A stretch of 60,138 bases of DNA from Candidatus Blautia intestinavium (GTDB lineage: Bacteria; Bacillota; Clostridia; Lachnospirales; Lachnospiraceae): NCBI GenBank assembly GCA_019113745.1, contig DXGV01000032.1, positions 1 through 60,138 on the forward strand. Reading direction: 5' to 3'. The notes beneath the pieces were generated by a model. That model had not been told where the DNA came from, did no database searches, and saw nothing but the letters and a program-made list of their open reading frames with translations. Position numbers and translations under genes: made by a program. Below are positions 34,770 to 43,522 of the stretch, one piece after another; position 1 is the stretch's first letter; each line of letters opens with the position of its first letter.

Positions 34770-34884
34770 CTTTCCAATTCCTTTCTGCAGTCATTTCCGC
34801 TCCTGTTTTTCCCGACGGTTCTTCCATACACCTGTAAATCCGTACATTTTCCGCAGAAATTCCAGGAGCTCTCCGTCTCCCTTC

Positions 34885-35466
34885 TCAGGAATCTTCCTTA
34901 AGTGCTTTCAGCTCGTTTTCTACGATTTCTTTCCATGCGTCCAGATCCCGGGCTCCAACATAGCTTTCCCCTACGATCTCCCCGTCTTTATTCACAAAGA
35001 AAGTTTCCGGGTAAGCCTGGATTCCGGAAAGCCTGTCGTTCATCAGACCTTCGTCCGGGATCAGGAAGGGATAGTCTGTTTCCGCTACTTCCGCCAGAAG
35101 CTTCGCCGTTTCCAGCGCCTCTTCATCTGTTTCTTCTATAGTTCCGGTATCCATTACCATACCGATCACCTGAACGCCCTCGTCCTCCATCTCCTCGCTG
35201 AGCTTCTGAAGCTCCGGAACCTCACTGATACAGGGACCGCACCAGGTAGCGAATACGTTTACAAGAGTCAGTTCCGCTTCCGCAAAAAGCTCCTCCGTAT
35301 ATTCTTTTCCATTGATATCTTCTGTTGTAAAAGTCCCTACTGTCTGAGGCTCTTTCTTCTCCTCCGCCATAGCCGGAACCGCTCCGAAGATTCCCGCCGC
35401 AAGGATTCCGGACAGCATCAGGGCCTGAAATTTTTTTCCTGTTTTGTTCATGTTTCGTTTCTTCAT
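34885..35466 (-). CDS. TlpA/ResA-like secreted thioredoxin
   Basis: A 193-residue protein after AGGAGG with a signal sequence (about 1-35, ALMLSGILAAGIFGAVPAMA|EE). The thioredoxin fold has VNVFATWCGPCISEVPELQKL with the catalytic WCGPC, then a cis-Pro region (IQAYPETFFVNKDG). It would reduce or oxidise disulfides outside the membrane, fed by the NapH-like protein and the CXXC mini-protein. First gene of the three-gene operon. Confidence 0.92.
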   Translation of the reverse strand: MKKRNMNKTGKKFQALMLSGILAAGIFGAVPAMAEEKKEPQTVGTFTTEDINGKEYTEELFAEAELTLVNVFATWCGPCISEVPELQKLSEEMEDEGVQVIGMVMDTGTIEETDEEALETAKLLAEVAETDYPFLIPDEGLMNDRLSGIQAYPETFFVNKDGEIVGESYVGARDLDAWKEIVENELKALKEDS

Positions 35467-35650
35467 TTAATCACTTCCTCCTGTTTACATTTTCATCACC
35501 TGAATCTGTATTCATTTTACCTGAAAGTCTTACTACCGTAAAGTTTTTATTTGTTCTTTACAAAAAAACACATATAAAAAGCATGCATTTTCCCATGCGG
35601 CATGTTAAAATAAACTGCATCTGTTAACCTATATATAATAAGGAGCATTT

Positions 35651-37309
35651 ATGAATAAGAAAATTTTATCTTTTATTCTGGCGGCGTCCATGGCGGCCGC
35701 CTGTAGCACAGCCGTATCCGCCGGGGAACAGGAAGGCGGTATTGTTGTTCTTTATACCAACGATATCCACTGCGCGGTAAACGAAGATGAAGAGAATCAG
35801 GTCCTGGGCTATGCCAGAATCGCCGGACTGAAGAAGCAGCTGGAAGCAGAGGGAAATGATGTCATCCTTGCAGATATGGGAGACGCGATCCAGGGAGATG
35901 TGATCGGCACCTTATCCGAAGGCGAATATATTATTGATATTATGGATCAGGTCGGTTACGACCTCGCCGTACCCGGAAACCACGAATTTGATTACGGAAT
36001 GGATCAGTTCCTGTCTCTTGCAGAGAAAGCGTCTTTCCCCTATTTATCCTGTAACTTTAAGGATCTGACTTCCGGAGAACCCGTTTTTGAACCTTACGAG
36101 ATGATGGAGGCCGACGGAAAGACTATTGCATTCATCGGAATCTGCACGCCTAAGACGATTACTTCCTCCACACCGAAATATTTTCAGAATGAAGACGGGG
36201 AATTCATTTACGGTTTCGAGCAGGATGAGGACGGAACTGCTCTTTATGAATGTGTGCAGGAAGCCGCTGATTCCGCCCGCAACGAGGGAGCCGATTATGT
36301 GATCGCACTCTCCCATCTGGGAATCGACGCGAGCTGCACCCCCTGGACGTCCTCCGAAGTCATCGAAAACACTTCCGGGATCGATGTTTTTCTGGACGGC
36401 CATTCCCACAGTGTGATCGAAGGGGAAACTGTTAAAAATAAAGATGGAGAGAATGTCCTTCTCACTTCCACCGGAACCAAACTTTCCTCAGTGGGCGAAC
36501 TTACCATAGCAGAAGACGGCACATTCAGCTCCGCTCTTATTTCCGGGGGAATGGAGGCTGATCCGGAAACAGAGGCATACATCAATGACATCAACACAGA
36601 ATTTGAAGGTATCTTAAACGAAGTAGTTGCCGAAACAGACGTTGCCCTTGTCGTGAACGATCCCGCCACGGCGGATCAGGAGGAACCTGTACGCCTTGTC
36701 CGCACCTGTGAGACCAACCTGGGCGACCTCTGCGCGGACGCGTACCGGGCTGTCACCGGAGCGGATATCGGCTTCTGCAACGGCGGCGGAATCCGGGCAG
36801 ATATCGCGGCCGGAGATATCACTTACAGCGACATCATCAGCGTGCAGCCTTTCGGAAACGAGATCTGTATGGTGGAAGCGACCGGGCAGCAGATTCTGGA
36901 CGCGCTGGAAATGGGCGTTATGGATCTCCCGGCAGAATCCGGCAGTTTCCAGCAGGTTTCCGGTATTTCCTTCGAGATCCATACTTATCTGGATTCCTCC
37001 GTACAGCTGGACGCGGACGGCATGTTCCAGTCTGTTGACGGCGAGTATCGCGTGCAGAATGTAAAAATAAACGGAGAAGATCTTGATCCGGAAAAAACCT
37101 ATACCGTAGCCTCTCATAACTATATGCTGAAAAATGGCGGCGACGGCTTCAACATGTTCCAGAACTGCAATATGCCCCTGGAAGATATCATGCTGGACAA
37201 TCAGGCTCTGATCCAGTATATTACTGAAGATCTGGACGGAACCGTCGGCGAACAGTATGCAGATCCATATGGCGAAGACCGTATCGTGATCGTTGAAGAA
37301 GAGCCGTAA
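35651..37309 (+). CDS. Secreted 5'-nucleotidase / 2',3'-cyclic phosphodiesterase
   Basis: A 552-residue enzyme after AAGGAG. Signal peptide about 1-24 (ending VSA|GE). The metallophosphatase domain has LYTNDIHC, ADMGDAIQGD, GNHEFDYG and LDGHSHS for the two metals. The C-terminal 5_nucleotid_C domain (about 345-530) has ETNLGDLCADAYR, CNGGGIRADIAAGD and NGGDGFNMF. It releases phosphate and nucleosides from nucleotides or UDP-sugars outside the cell. No wall anchor is seen at the C-terminus. Divergent from the TlpA operon; a 184-base gap has no promoter I can name. Confidence 0.95.
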   Translation: MNKKILSFILAASMAAACSTAVSAGEQEGGIVVLYTNDIHCAVNEDEENQVLGYARIAGLKKQLEAEGNDVILADMGDAIQGDVIGTLSEGEYIIDIMDQVGYDLAVPGNHEFDYGMDQFLSLAEKASFPYLSCNFKDLTSGEPVFEPYEMMEADGKTIAFIGICTPKTITSSTPKYFQNEDGEFIYGFEQDEDGTALYECVQEAADSARNEGADYVIALSHLGIDASCTPWTSSEVIENTSGIDVFLDGHSHSVIEGETVKNKDGENVLLTSTGTKLSSVGELTIAEDGTFSSALISGGMEADPETEAYINDINTEFEGILNEVVAETDVALVVNDPATADQEEPVRLVRTCETNLGDLCADAYRAVTGADIGFCNGGGIRADIAAGDITYSDIISVQPFGNEICMVEATGQQILDALEMGVMDLPAESGSFQQVSGISFEIHTYLDSSVQLDADGMFQSVDGEYRVQNVKINGEDLDPEKTYTVASHNYMLKNGGDGFNMFQNCNMPLEDIMLDNQALIQYITEDLDGTVGEQYADPYGEDRIVIVEEEP

Positions 37310-37396
37310 AAAACTTTGCATAAAAGAAAATGCCATCGAATGGGGGAAAGGAACTTCCCCTATCCGATTCCCGCGATACCCGGGCGTATCGCGCAA

Positions 37397-37441
37397 AACG
37401 GAGAGGCTGCTCAGTTCTCTGACATTGAGCAGCCTCTCCGT
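37397..37441. terminator. Strong convergent terminator hairpin
   Basis: A perfect 17-bp stem (AACGGAGAGGCTGCTCA and inverse) with an 11-base loop between the convergent nucleotidase and GNAT genes. Short T runs follow on the minus strand (TTTT), weaker on plus. Confidence 0.85.
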
Positions 37442-37481
37442 TGTTACGTCATCAGCCAAAGCTGAATTTCCAGTCCTCCTT

Positions 37482-38021
37482 TCAGACAGGCGCGCAGCTC
37501 ATTTCATGCCACGCTTCCCCTCCCCAGGAAGAATCCGCCATTCCATCATCCTGAAATCCCATTTTTTTATACATTTCTACTTTGGCGTCCAGACAGGTGA
37601 GAAGAACCTTTTTCTTTCCTCTCTCTTTCTGTATGGCAAGATAGCGCCGCATCAGTTCTGACGCAAGGCCCTGCCTGCGGTATTCCGGGAGCACGTCAAG
37701 CCCCAGCAGCATGACTGTCTTCCCCTTCGGATCATGCAGCCCGGCATCTGTAAAAAACTCATCCCGGAAAGCGGATTCATCTGTCGCGAGACCGTTGAGA
37801 AAACCGGCGATCCTTCCTGTCGCCCTGTCTACAGCCACCAGAAAATATTCCGGCGCCCTGTTCACACGTTCCACCATCATTTTCTCTGAACAGGCCTCAT
37901 TTGGCGGAAAACAGATCCTTTCAATTTCCGCGGTCTGAAGAGCCTCGTCCCGACGTATATTGCGAAACTCGAATTTTTCATGCAGATTCCTACCTGCTTT
38001 CTCATATTTCGTACTTTCCAT
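37482..38021 (-). CDS. GNAT-family N-acetyltransferase
   Basis: A 179-residue enzyme; start at 38021 preferred over 38063, with AGGAGA upstream. The acetyl-CoA site is LLGLDVLPEYRRQGLASELMRRYL, and the C-terminal beta strands include KVLLTCLDAKVEMYKKMGFQDDG. The substrate amine is unknown. It lies downstream of a GntR gene but has a 100-base gap with the inverted repeat TTTTGTTACAAAA, so may be separately transcribed. Confidence 0.88.
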   Translation of the reverse strand: MESTKYEKAGRNLHEKFEFRNIRRDEALQTAEIERICFPPNEACSEKMMVERVNRAPEYFLVAVDRATGRIAGFLNGLATDESAFRDEFFTDAGLHDPKGKTVMLLGLDVLPEYRRQGLASELMRRYLAIQKERGKKKVLLTCLDAKVEMYKKMGFQDDGMADSSWGGEAWHEMSCAPV

Positions 38022-38121
38022 AACACACCTGTCTCCTTCTGTCAGAGTTCTAAATATTATCAAAATACTCTGCTGCTATTTTTACAACATTTATTTATAA
38101 TATTTTGTAACAAAACACAAA

Positions 38122-38829
38122 CTATAAATTATATTCCTTCTTCAGCCACAGTGCATGAAGGTCAGTCTCATAAATTGACCGACACGCCTCGCCGGCTTTC
38201 ACAAAATTCTTTTCCCTGATTCCTTCCAGAATCAGACGATGATACGGAATTGTAGATATCCAGATATTATCCGCGCCCTTCAGCACTTCCCCATAGGAAT
38301 CCAATGTCTTTACAAGACTGTCTATCAGCTGTTCTAAGGCCGAATTTGGAGTCATATGGCGAAGACGACTGTGGAACTCAAAATCTGCTTTCTGAAGATA
38401 CAGCCCTTCTTTTGCCGCGTTTTCCATCTGACAAAGAGGCGCTTCTATTTTGTCTAAATCTATTTCTCCTTTATGGTAACAAAGCTGTTCAACAATACTG
38501 CGCTCCAGCAAATATTTAATTTCAAGCAGTTCTTTATAATCCACACGCCACAGTTTTACATTGATCATACTCTCAGGAGAACCGCTTAAAACATAAGCGC
38601 CTTTCCCTGTCCTGACCTCAATAATACCCTCATTCTCCAAAACACGCAGAGCCTCCCTCAGAGAGTTCCTACTTGTAGAAAAACGTTCTGCCAAAGTTCT
38701 CTCCGATGGTAGCTTGTCACCTTTTTTCAGATTGTTCACCTGGATATAGTCGATAATTGCGTCTGCAATCTTGCGATGCAAAGAATCTTTTGAAACAGGG
38801 CGAATCGTCATAATTCGCTGATCCATCAT
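38122..38829 (-). CDS. GntR-family (FadR type) transcriptional regulator
   Basis: A 235-residue repressor. The winged helix-turn-helix (LPSERTLAERFSTSRNSLRE, ALRVLENEGIIEVRTGKGAYV) is followed by an FCD ligand domain (about 95-230) with helical ELLEIKYLLERSIVEQL and EFHSRLRHMTPNSALEQLIDSL. It follows the two sugar permease genes after a hairpin, so it probably controls that operon and the divergent glycosidase-like gene. Confidence 0.92.
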   Translation of the reverse strand: MMDQRIMTIRPVSKDSLHRKIADAIIDYIQVNNLKKGDKLPSERTLAERFSTSRNSLREALRVLENEGIIEVRTGKGAYVLSGSPESMINVKLWRVDYKELLEIKYLLERSIVEQLCYHKGEIDLDKIEAPLCQMENAAKEGLYLQKADFEFHSRLRHMTPNSALEQLIDSLVKTLDSYGEVLKGADNIWISTIPYHRLILEGIREKNFVKAGEACRSIYETDLHALWLKKEYNL

Positions 38830-38848
38830 CCATCCCCCATACTAAAGC

Positions 38849-38884
38849 GCCGGTATAAGCATGTTAAAAGCAGTTTATACCGGC
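38849..38884 (-). terminator. Hairpin between permease and gntR gene
   Basis: A 10-bp stem GCCGGTATAA/TTATACCGGC with a 16-base loop. On the minus strand only CTTTAG follows, so termination would be partial; it may set a lower level for gntR. Confidence 0.6.
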
Positions 38885-38932
38885 ACTCATCATTTTCTTG
38901 TTTCTCTTAATATTAATCTTTACTAAAATAGT

Positions 38933-39775
38933 TTACTCCTTGACAGCTCCCGATGTCAAGCCTTGAACCACATATTTCTGAACGAAAACAAACATGATTC
39001 CTGTTGGCAAAAGAGCCAGAATACCGCCCGCCATCAGAGCTCCCCACTGTACATTATACTTTCCTATCAAAGACTTCAAGCCTACAGGAATTGTCCACAT
39101 GTCAGGCGTATTAATAAAGATTGTACCTGCAATCAATTCATTCCATGCACCGATAAACGCAAAAACGAATACTGCTACTATCCCGGGGAACATTACGGGA
39201 AGCACAATCTTCCATAGTGTCTGAAAACGTCCGCATCCGTCTACCCATGCCGCTTCTTCCAACGAATAAGGGATTCGCTCAAAGAAACTCCGCATGGTGA
39301 TAACACAAAACGGAAGGTTTGTGATTGCATAGAAAATAAATAGAGAAAGCCTGGTATTGATAATTCCCATATTTGAATACACAATATACATAGGAATAAT
39401 AACAAGAATACTCGGGATCATCTGAGTAATCAGGAAATAGAGAAGCATTGTCCCCTTTCCTCTAAATTTGTAGCGAGCCAGTCCATATCCTCCAAAGATT
39501 GAGAGAATCACGACAAAAACAGCTGTAGCAAGTGTCACGATAATGCTGTTCTTAAGGTATACTCCATAGTCCAGCATATTAAATAGTGACTGATAATTTT
39601 CCGTGGTAAACACATGAGGATAATAGGTAATCTGCTGTGCATCCACGATTTCCGCATTTGTCTTAAAGGATGTTACGAGCATCCAATAAATCGGGAGAAC
39701 TACCAGAAGAAGAAAAAACAGCAGAATAAAAAATCTTACGACGTTGATCAGTCTCCTTTTTACCTTTCGTCCCAT
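38933..39775 (-). CDS. Sugar ABC transporter permease (MalG-like)
   Basis: A 280-residue membrane protein with six helices. The EAA loop is EEAAWVDGCGRFQTLWKIVLP. The N-terminus is basic and followed by a strong helix (FILLFFLLLVVLPIYWML). Typical MalG length and end (GLTSGAVKE). Its ATG overlaps the stop of the first permease by one base (TAATG), so they are translationally coupled. No ATPase is encoded nearby; a shared MsmK-type ATPase elsewhere is expected. Confidence 0.94.
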   Translation of the reverse strand: MGRKVKRRLINVVRFFILLFFLLLVVLPIYWMLVTSFKTNAEIVDAQQITYYPHVFTTENYQSLFNMLDYGVYLKNSIIVTLATAVFVVILSIFGGYGLARYKFRGKGTMLLYFLITQMIPSILVIIPMYIVYSNMGIINTRLSLFIFYAITNLPFCVITMRSFFERIPYSLEEAAWVDGCGRFQTLWKIVLPVMFPGIVAVFVFAFIGAWNELIAGTIFINTPDMWTIPVGLKSLIGKYNVQWGALMAGGILALLPTGIMFVFVQKYVVQGLTSGAVKE

Positions 39776-40665
39776 TAAAAATCACCTGCCTTTTCATAAT
39801 TGCTGAGCTTCAAAAACAGGGTTGCATATATTCCAAGAATTACAATCAGCAAAACTCCAAACGCACTTGCCAGTCCGAAATCATAGGAGGAAAATGCCTT
39901 AGAGTACATGTATGACGGAAGTGTCTGCGAATAATTCACCGGTCCTCCTCCTGTAATAATTACGATCAAATCGAAGGAGTTAAAAATCCATATCGTACGA
40001 AGCAGAACCGTCATAATAATCGTTGGCTTTATATAAGGAAGTGTCAGGGAGAAGAATTTTCGAAACATTCCGCAGCCGTCAATGTCGGCAGCCTCATAAA
40101 TGTCCTCCGGCACTGACTGAAGCGCAGCAAGGATCATGATTCCGAAAAATGGAATTCCCATCCAGATCATTGCAATGATCACAACTGCCAGAGATAAGCC
40201 GGGAGTACCCAGCCAGGCCACATTTTCATCGATAATTCCAAGTTTCATCAAAATATCGTTGACTACTCCGTACTCTCCGTTAAAAGACCAGCGGAACATC
40301 AGGCCTACTACGAAAGAAGAAAAAGCCCATGGAAGAAATACGATCGACTGATAAATGCCTCTTCCACGGAATTTATCTTTCAGACACAGGGCGAGAAGCA
40401 GGCCCAGGAAAAACTGAACCATTACCGATATTACCACATAAATCAATGAGTTTTTCAGTAGCAATAGAAAATCTGTGTCAGAAAACATTTTTTTAAAATT
40501 TTCGAAATGGTTAAACGCTACATCTCCTACTGATGTCAGTTTATAGTCCTGCATAGACATAATAATACTTTTGACCAGAGGATACCCGTACATGATCAGA
40601 AGAAGGATCAGAACAGGCAGAACAAACAAATAAGGCATTATCTTTTTTTTCGTCTTAAGATTCAT
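39775..40665 (-). CDS. Sugar ABC transporter permease (MalF-like)
   Basis: A 296-residue permease; the ATG at 40665 follows AAGGAGA, and the longer frame from 40701 has no site. Six helices; the EAA loop is EDIYEAADIDGCGMFRKFFSLTLP. It starts 68 bases after the binding-protein gene and pairs with the MalG-like protein to form the channel. Confidence 0.94.
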   Translation of the reverse strand: MNLKTKKKIMPYLFVLPVLILLLIMYGYPLVKSIIMSMQDYKLTSVGDVAFNHFENFKKMFSDTDFLLLLKNSLIYVVISVMVQFFLGLLLALCLKDKFRGRGIYQSIVFLPWAFSSFVVGLMFRWSFNGEYGVVNDILMKLGIIDENVAWLGTPGLSLAVVIIAMIWMGIPFFGIMILAALQSVPEDIYEAADIDGCGMFRKFFSLTLPYIKPTIIMTVLLRTIWIFNSFDLIVIITGGGPVNYSQTLPSYMYSKAFSSYDFGLASAFGVLLIVILGIYATLFLKLSNYEKAGDF

Positions 40666-40733
40666 AACTGTTCTCCTTATGTCATATGGCAGAAAGGGCA
40701 CCGTTATCCGGTGCCCTCCCTGGCATATTTAAA

Positions 40734-42089
40734 TTAATCATCCATTGTCAACGCTGTTTCCACCTGCACGTCCGGATGCTCTTCCAGATAAGTCTTCATT
40801 CGGGATTCCAGTTCATCTGCAATGGTATACAATGCCGTTTTTGCATCCTCGTCTCCCAGCAGATATTTCTGAATTTCCTCGTGCATCATTCCCTGATGCA
40901 TATCGGTATAGTCGAAGGGTCCCATCGTAGCCGGTACGACCAGATTAGGATCATTCAGCTGCATGGTGAATGTGTAGTAGGGTCCTCCCTCTCCATACAT
41001 TTCATCTTCTGCCGCATCTTTTTTGATTGGAATGAGACCGGACATACGGCAGTATTCACTGCTATTGTCAGTTCTTGTAAGGAATTCGATCAGTTTCCAT
41101 GCTGCATCCGGATTTTCCGAATCTGAAGAAATAGACAGAGAATAGGAGCCATTGATCAGATTATACAATTTTCCATCCTTATCACTTTTCGGAACCGGCA
41201 TGACCATCCACTGGTCGTCCTCCATATTAGCAAGACAGGTTGCCGCCACTTCAGAATCGTTCATTAATGTCCCCGTCAGACCGCCGATAAAATTATCCAC
41301 CATTTCTGTAAACCCCCAGTTAATGGAATCTTCCGGAGCATAGCCATCCAGGTAAAGTCCTGTCCATTTTTCAAAAGCTTCCAGACATTCATCTGATTTA
41401 ATCAGGATATTTCCTTCACTGTCATAGGTATTTCCGCCTGTATAATTCTGCAGATACGTCATAAGCGGATCAAACGCCCCTCTGGCGCCCCTATAGGACA
41501 CTCCATAACGTTTTTTCTCCGGATCGGTCAGTTTTTTGACAACATCGAAATATTCATCGTAAGTCCATCCTTTTTCCGGATCCAGTTCAATTCCTAATTC
41601 TTCGCACCAATCTTTTCTGACAAAGATACCTTTTACCATCATGCCATCCGGTATCGTATAAATATCTCCGTAGCGATCCTTTTCACTCTGCCAGAATAAT
41701 TTATTCACCGCCGTCGTGTACTCTTCCGTACTGTCTCCCAGATAATCAGTCAACGGGATGATCCATTCGGAACCTGTCAGCTGCCCCAACCATCCAGAAT
41801 GTGTAGTTAATACATCCGGAAGCTGATCAGACGCTCCCAGTACTGTAATTTTATTAGCCGCATCATCCCATGGCACGCTTTCATACGTTACGGAAATTCC
41901 GGTTTCTTCTTCAAATTTCGCAAAAGCTTCCTCATAATACGCCTGACGCGATTCACTTGGAGAGACATCCAGGAACCGTAGGGAAACTCCTTCGAACTCT
42001 TTACTGTCATTGGATTCAGCGACACAAATCTGCGCCATTCCCAAAGTCATCACCGCGGCCAGTACAATGCTTAGTACTTTTTTCTTCAT
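40734..42089 (-). CDS. Sugar-binding protein of the ABC importer (SBP_bac_1)
   Basis: A 451-residue secreted binding protein. Signal peptide MKKKVLSIVLAAVMTLGMAQICVA|ES; no lipobox Cys is placed for lipidation. The fold shows LRFLDVSPSESRQAYYEEAF, ISVTYESVPWDDAANKI, LPDVLTTHSGWLGQL and an end-region AAWKLIEFLT. It binds an oligosaccharide and passes it to the permeases. Only 38 bases separate it from the PLP enzyme upstream. Confidence 0.93.
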   Translation of the reverse strand: MKKKVLSIVLAAVMTLGMAQICVAESNDSKEFEGVSLRFLDVSPSESRQAYYEEAFAKFEEETGISVTYESVPWDDAANKITVLGASDQLPDVLTTHSGWLGQLTGSEWIIPLTDYLGDSTEEYTTAVNKLFWQSEKDRYGDIYTIPDGMMVKGIFVRKDWCEELGIELDPEKGWTYDEYFDVVKKLTDPEKKRYGVSYRGARGAFDPLMTYLQNYTGGNTYDSEGNILIKSDECLEAFEKWTGLYLDGYAPEDSINWGFTEMVDNFIGGLTGTLMNDSEVAATCLANMEDDQWMVMPVPKSDKDGKLYNLINGSYSLSISSDSENPDAAWKLIEFLTRTDNSSEYCRMSGLIPIKKDAAEDEMYGEGGPYYTFTMQLNDPNLVVPATMGPFDYTDMHQGMMHEEIQKYLLGDEDAKTALYTIADELESRMKTYLEEHPDVQVETALTMDD

Positions 42090-42127
42090 TCTCGTTCCTC
42101 CTTTTTAATGAAATCATAATTCTAGGG

Positions 42128-43294
42128 TTACAGTTTCTTTAAGGCCACCTCCAAATCCTCAATTAAATTGTCCGCACCCTCTAGGCCACAATACAGACGT
42201 ATCAGCTGCCGTTTTGTCTCCCTCTGCGTCAGTTCCTCTTCCGTGGCTTTATATAAAGGCATTAATGCGAGACTTTCAAATCCGCCCCATGAGCATCCCT
42301 TCCCGAATAATTTCAAATCATCGAGAAATTTTATGGACTGCTCTACTGTAGCATCAAGTATCAGGCTCATCAGACTGGTATGCCCTTTCTGCTGTTTCAA
42401 AATTATGTCACGCTGAGGATGCGATTCCAGCCCTGTATAATAAACCCGAACTACTTTTTCGTTTTTTTCCAGAAATTCGGCTACCTTCAAAGCTGTATCC
42501 TGAAGCTGCATCATTCTCGCATAAAGTGTACGGAGCCCGCGAATGGCAAGCCAGCCTTCCATAGGTCCCAGAATTCCTCCGTACCATTCTCTCATCTGTG
42601 TCTGAATCCTGTCCATGAGCTCTTGATCTTTTGATACAAGAACGCCTCCTATGATATCGCTGTGTCCTCCTATATACTTAGACATAGTATGCATTACAAT
42701 ATCAATTCCGTAATCCAGAGGATTCTGAAAAAGAGGTGTCATACAGGTATTGTCAATATATGTTTTCACCTCGTAACGATGCGCCAGTTTCGCAATTTGT
42801 TTCAAATCAACCACACGGAAAACAAAAGTGGCCGGACTTTCCAGTATCATCAGATCTGCCTTCTGTTTCATGGCATCCTCGACTTCATCCAGATCGTTTC
42901 CGGAAACATAGGTCACTGTCATATTCAGCTTTGGAACACAAAAACAATTTAGGAAATGAGTTACTGGCTGATATACATCTTTCATACAGATAATATGAGA
43001 ACCTGCTCTGCATGTCGCCATAATAGCAGCCGTACAGGCAGCCATTCCTGATGAAAAAGCAAGTGCTTTGCTTCCATGCTCCAGTTCTGCAATCTTTCTT
43101 TCTAAAATTGAAACGGTGGGATTGGCGTCACGGCCGTAAATATACTCATCTTCTTTTAAAATGTCCGCATCTGCATAATCCTCAAATCTATCATAGATAT
43201 GAAGTGAAGTAAGAAAAACCGGCGGCGTCACAGCATGGAAATATTTTTCCGGAGTCTCTCCTGAATGTGTCAGGCTTAACAACTTTTCTTTCAT
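42128..43294 (-). CDS. Cys/Met-metabolism PLP enzyme (trans-sulfuration family)
   Basis: A 388-residue PLP enzyme. YGRDANPTVSILERKIAELE and ALAFSSGMAACTAAIMA bind the phosphate, YIDNTCMTPLFQNPLDYGID is the cofactor Asp region, and MSKYIGGHSDIIGGV holds the Schiff-base Lys. Family members are cystathionine synthases or lyases and methionine gamma-lyase; which one cannot be told by eye. It is the first gene of a sugar ABC operon, an unusual partner, with a strong promoter of its own. Confidence 0.88.
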   Translation of the reverse strand: MKEKLLSLTHSGETPEKYFHAVTPPVFLTSLHIYDRFEDYADADILKEDEYIYGRDANPTVSILERKIAELEHGSKALAFSSGMAACTAAIMATCRAGSHIICMKDVYQPVTHFLNCFCVPKLNMTVTYVSGNDLDEVEDAMKQKADLMILESPATFVFRVVDLKQIAKLAHRYEVKTYIDNTCMTPLFQNPLDYGIDIVMHTMSKYIGGHSDIIGGVLVSKDQELMDRIQTQMREWYGGILGPMEGWLAIRGLRTLYARMMQLQDTALKVAEFLEKNEKVVRVYYTGLESHPQRDIILKQQKGHTSLMSLILDATVEQSIKFLDDLKLFGKGCSWGGFESLALMPLYKATEEELTQRETKRQLIRLYCGLEGADNLIEDLEVALKKL

Positions 43295-43392
43295 ACGAAA
43301 TCCCTTTCTTTTAATAGGTATAGTGGTAGAACCAGTTATCCCAAAATATTATCCATATAATTCTTATCAATCCCCTTATGTTTATAGACAAT

Positions 43393-43421
43393 AGTATACT
43401 TTGGACACAAAATTTTGTCAA
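43393..43421 (-). promoter_or_regulatory. Sigma-A promoter of the PLP-ABC-gntR operon
   Basis: TTGACA, 17 bases, TATACT on the minus strand, about 100 bases before the PLP start. The palindrome ACAAAATTTTGT (43408-43419) overlaps the -35 and spacer and could be an operator. Confidence 0.75.
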
Positions 43422-43452
43422 TACTTTTTTTTACATCAAAGTAATAAATTCA

Positions 43453-43481
43453 TTGCAAAATCCCTGTAATAATGCTATAAT
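43453..43481 (+). promoter_or_regulatory. Sigma-A promoter of the glycosidase-like gene
   Basis: TTGCAA, 17 bases, TATAAT, about 41 bases before the start. The two divergent promoters lie back to back within 90 bases, so one regulator could control both. Confidence 0.75.
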
Positions 43482-43522
43482 CCACCTAAACACCAATCAA
43501 ATATTATAAAAAGGAGAAGATT

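Noticed and set aside
35634-35639. TATAAT just before the 5'-nucleotidase gene
   Set aside because: It lies directly in front of the ribosome site, leaving no room for a transcript leader, so not used as a promoter.
38085-38112. TTTTGTTACAAAA inverted repeat as a shared GntR operator
   Set aside because: Its half-site order is opposite to that of ACAAAATTTTGT at the PLP promoter, so the two do not form one motif.
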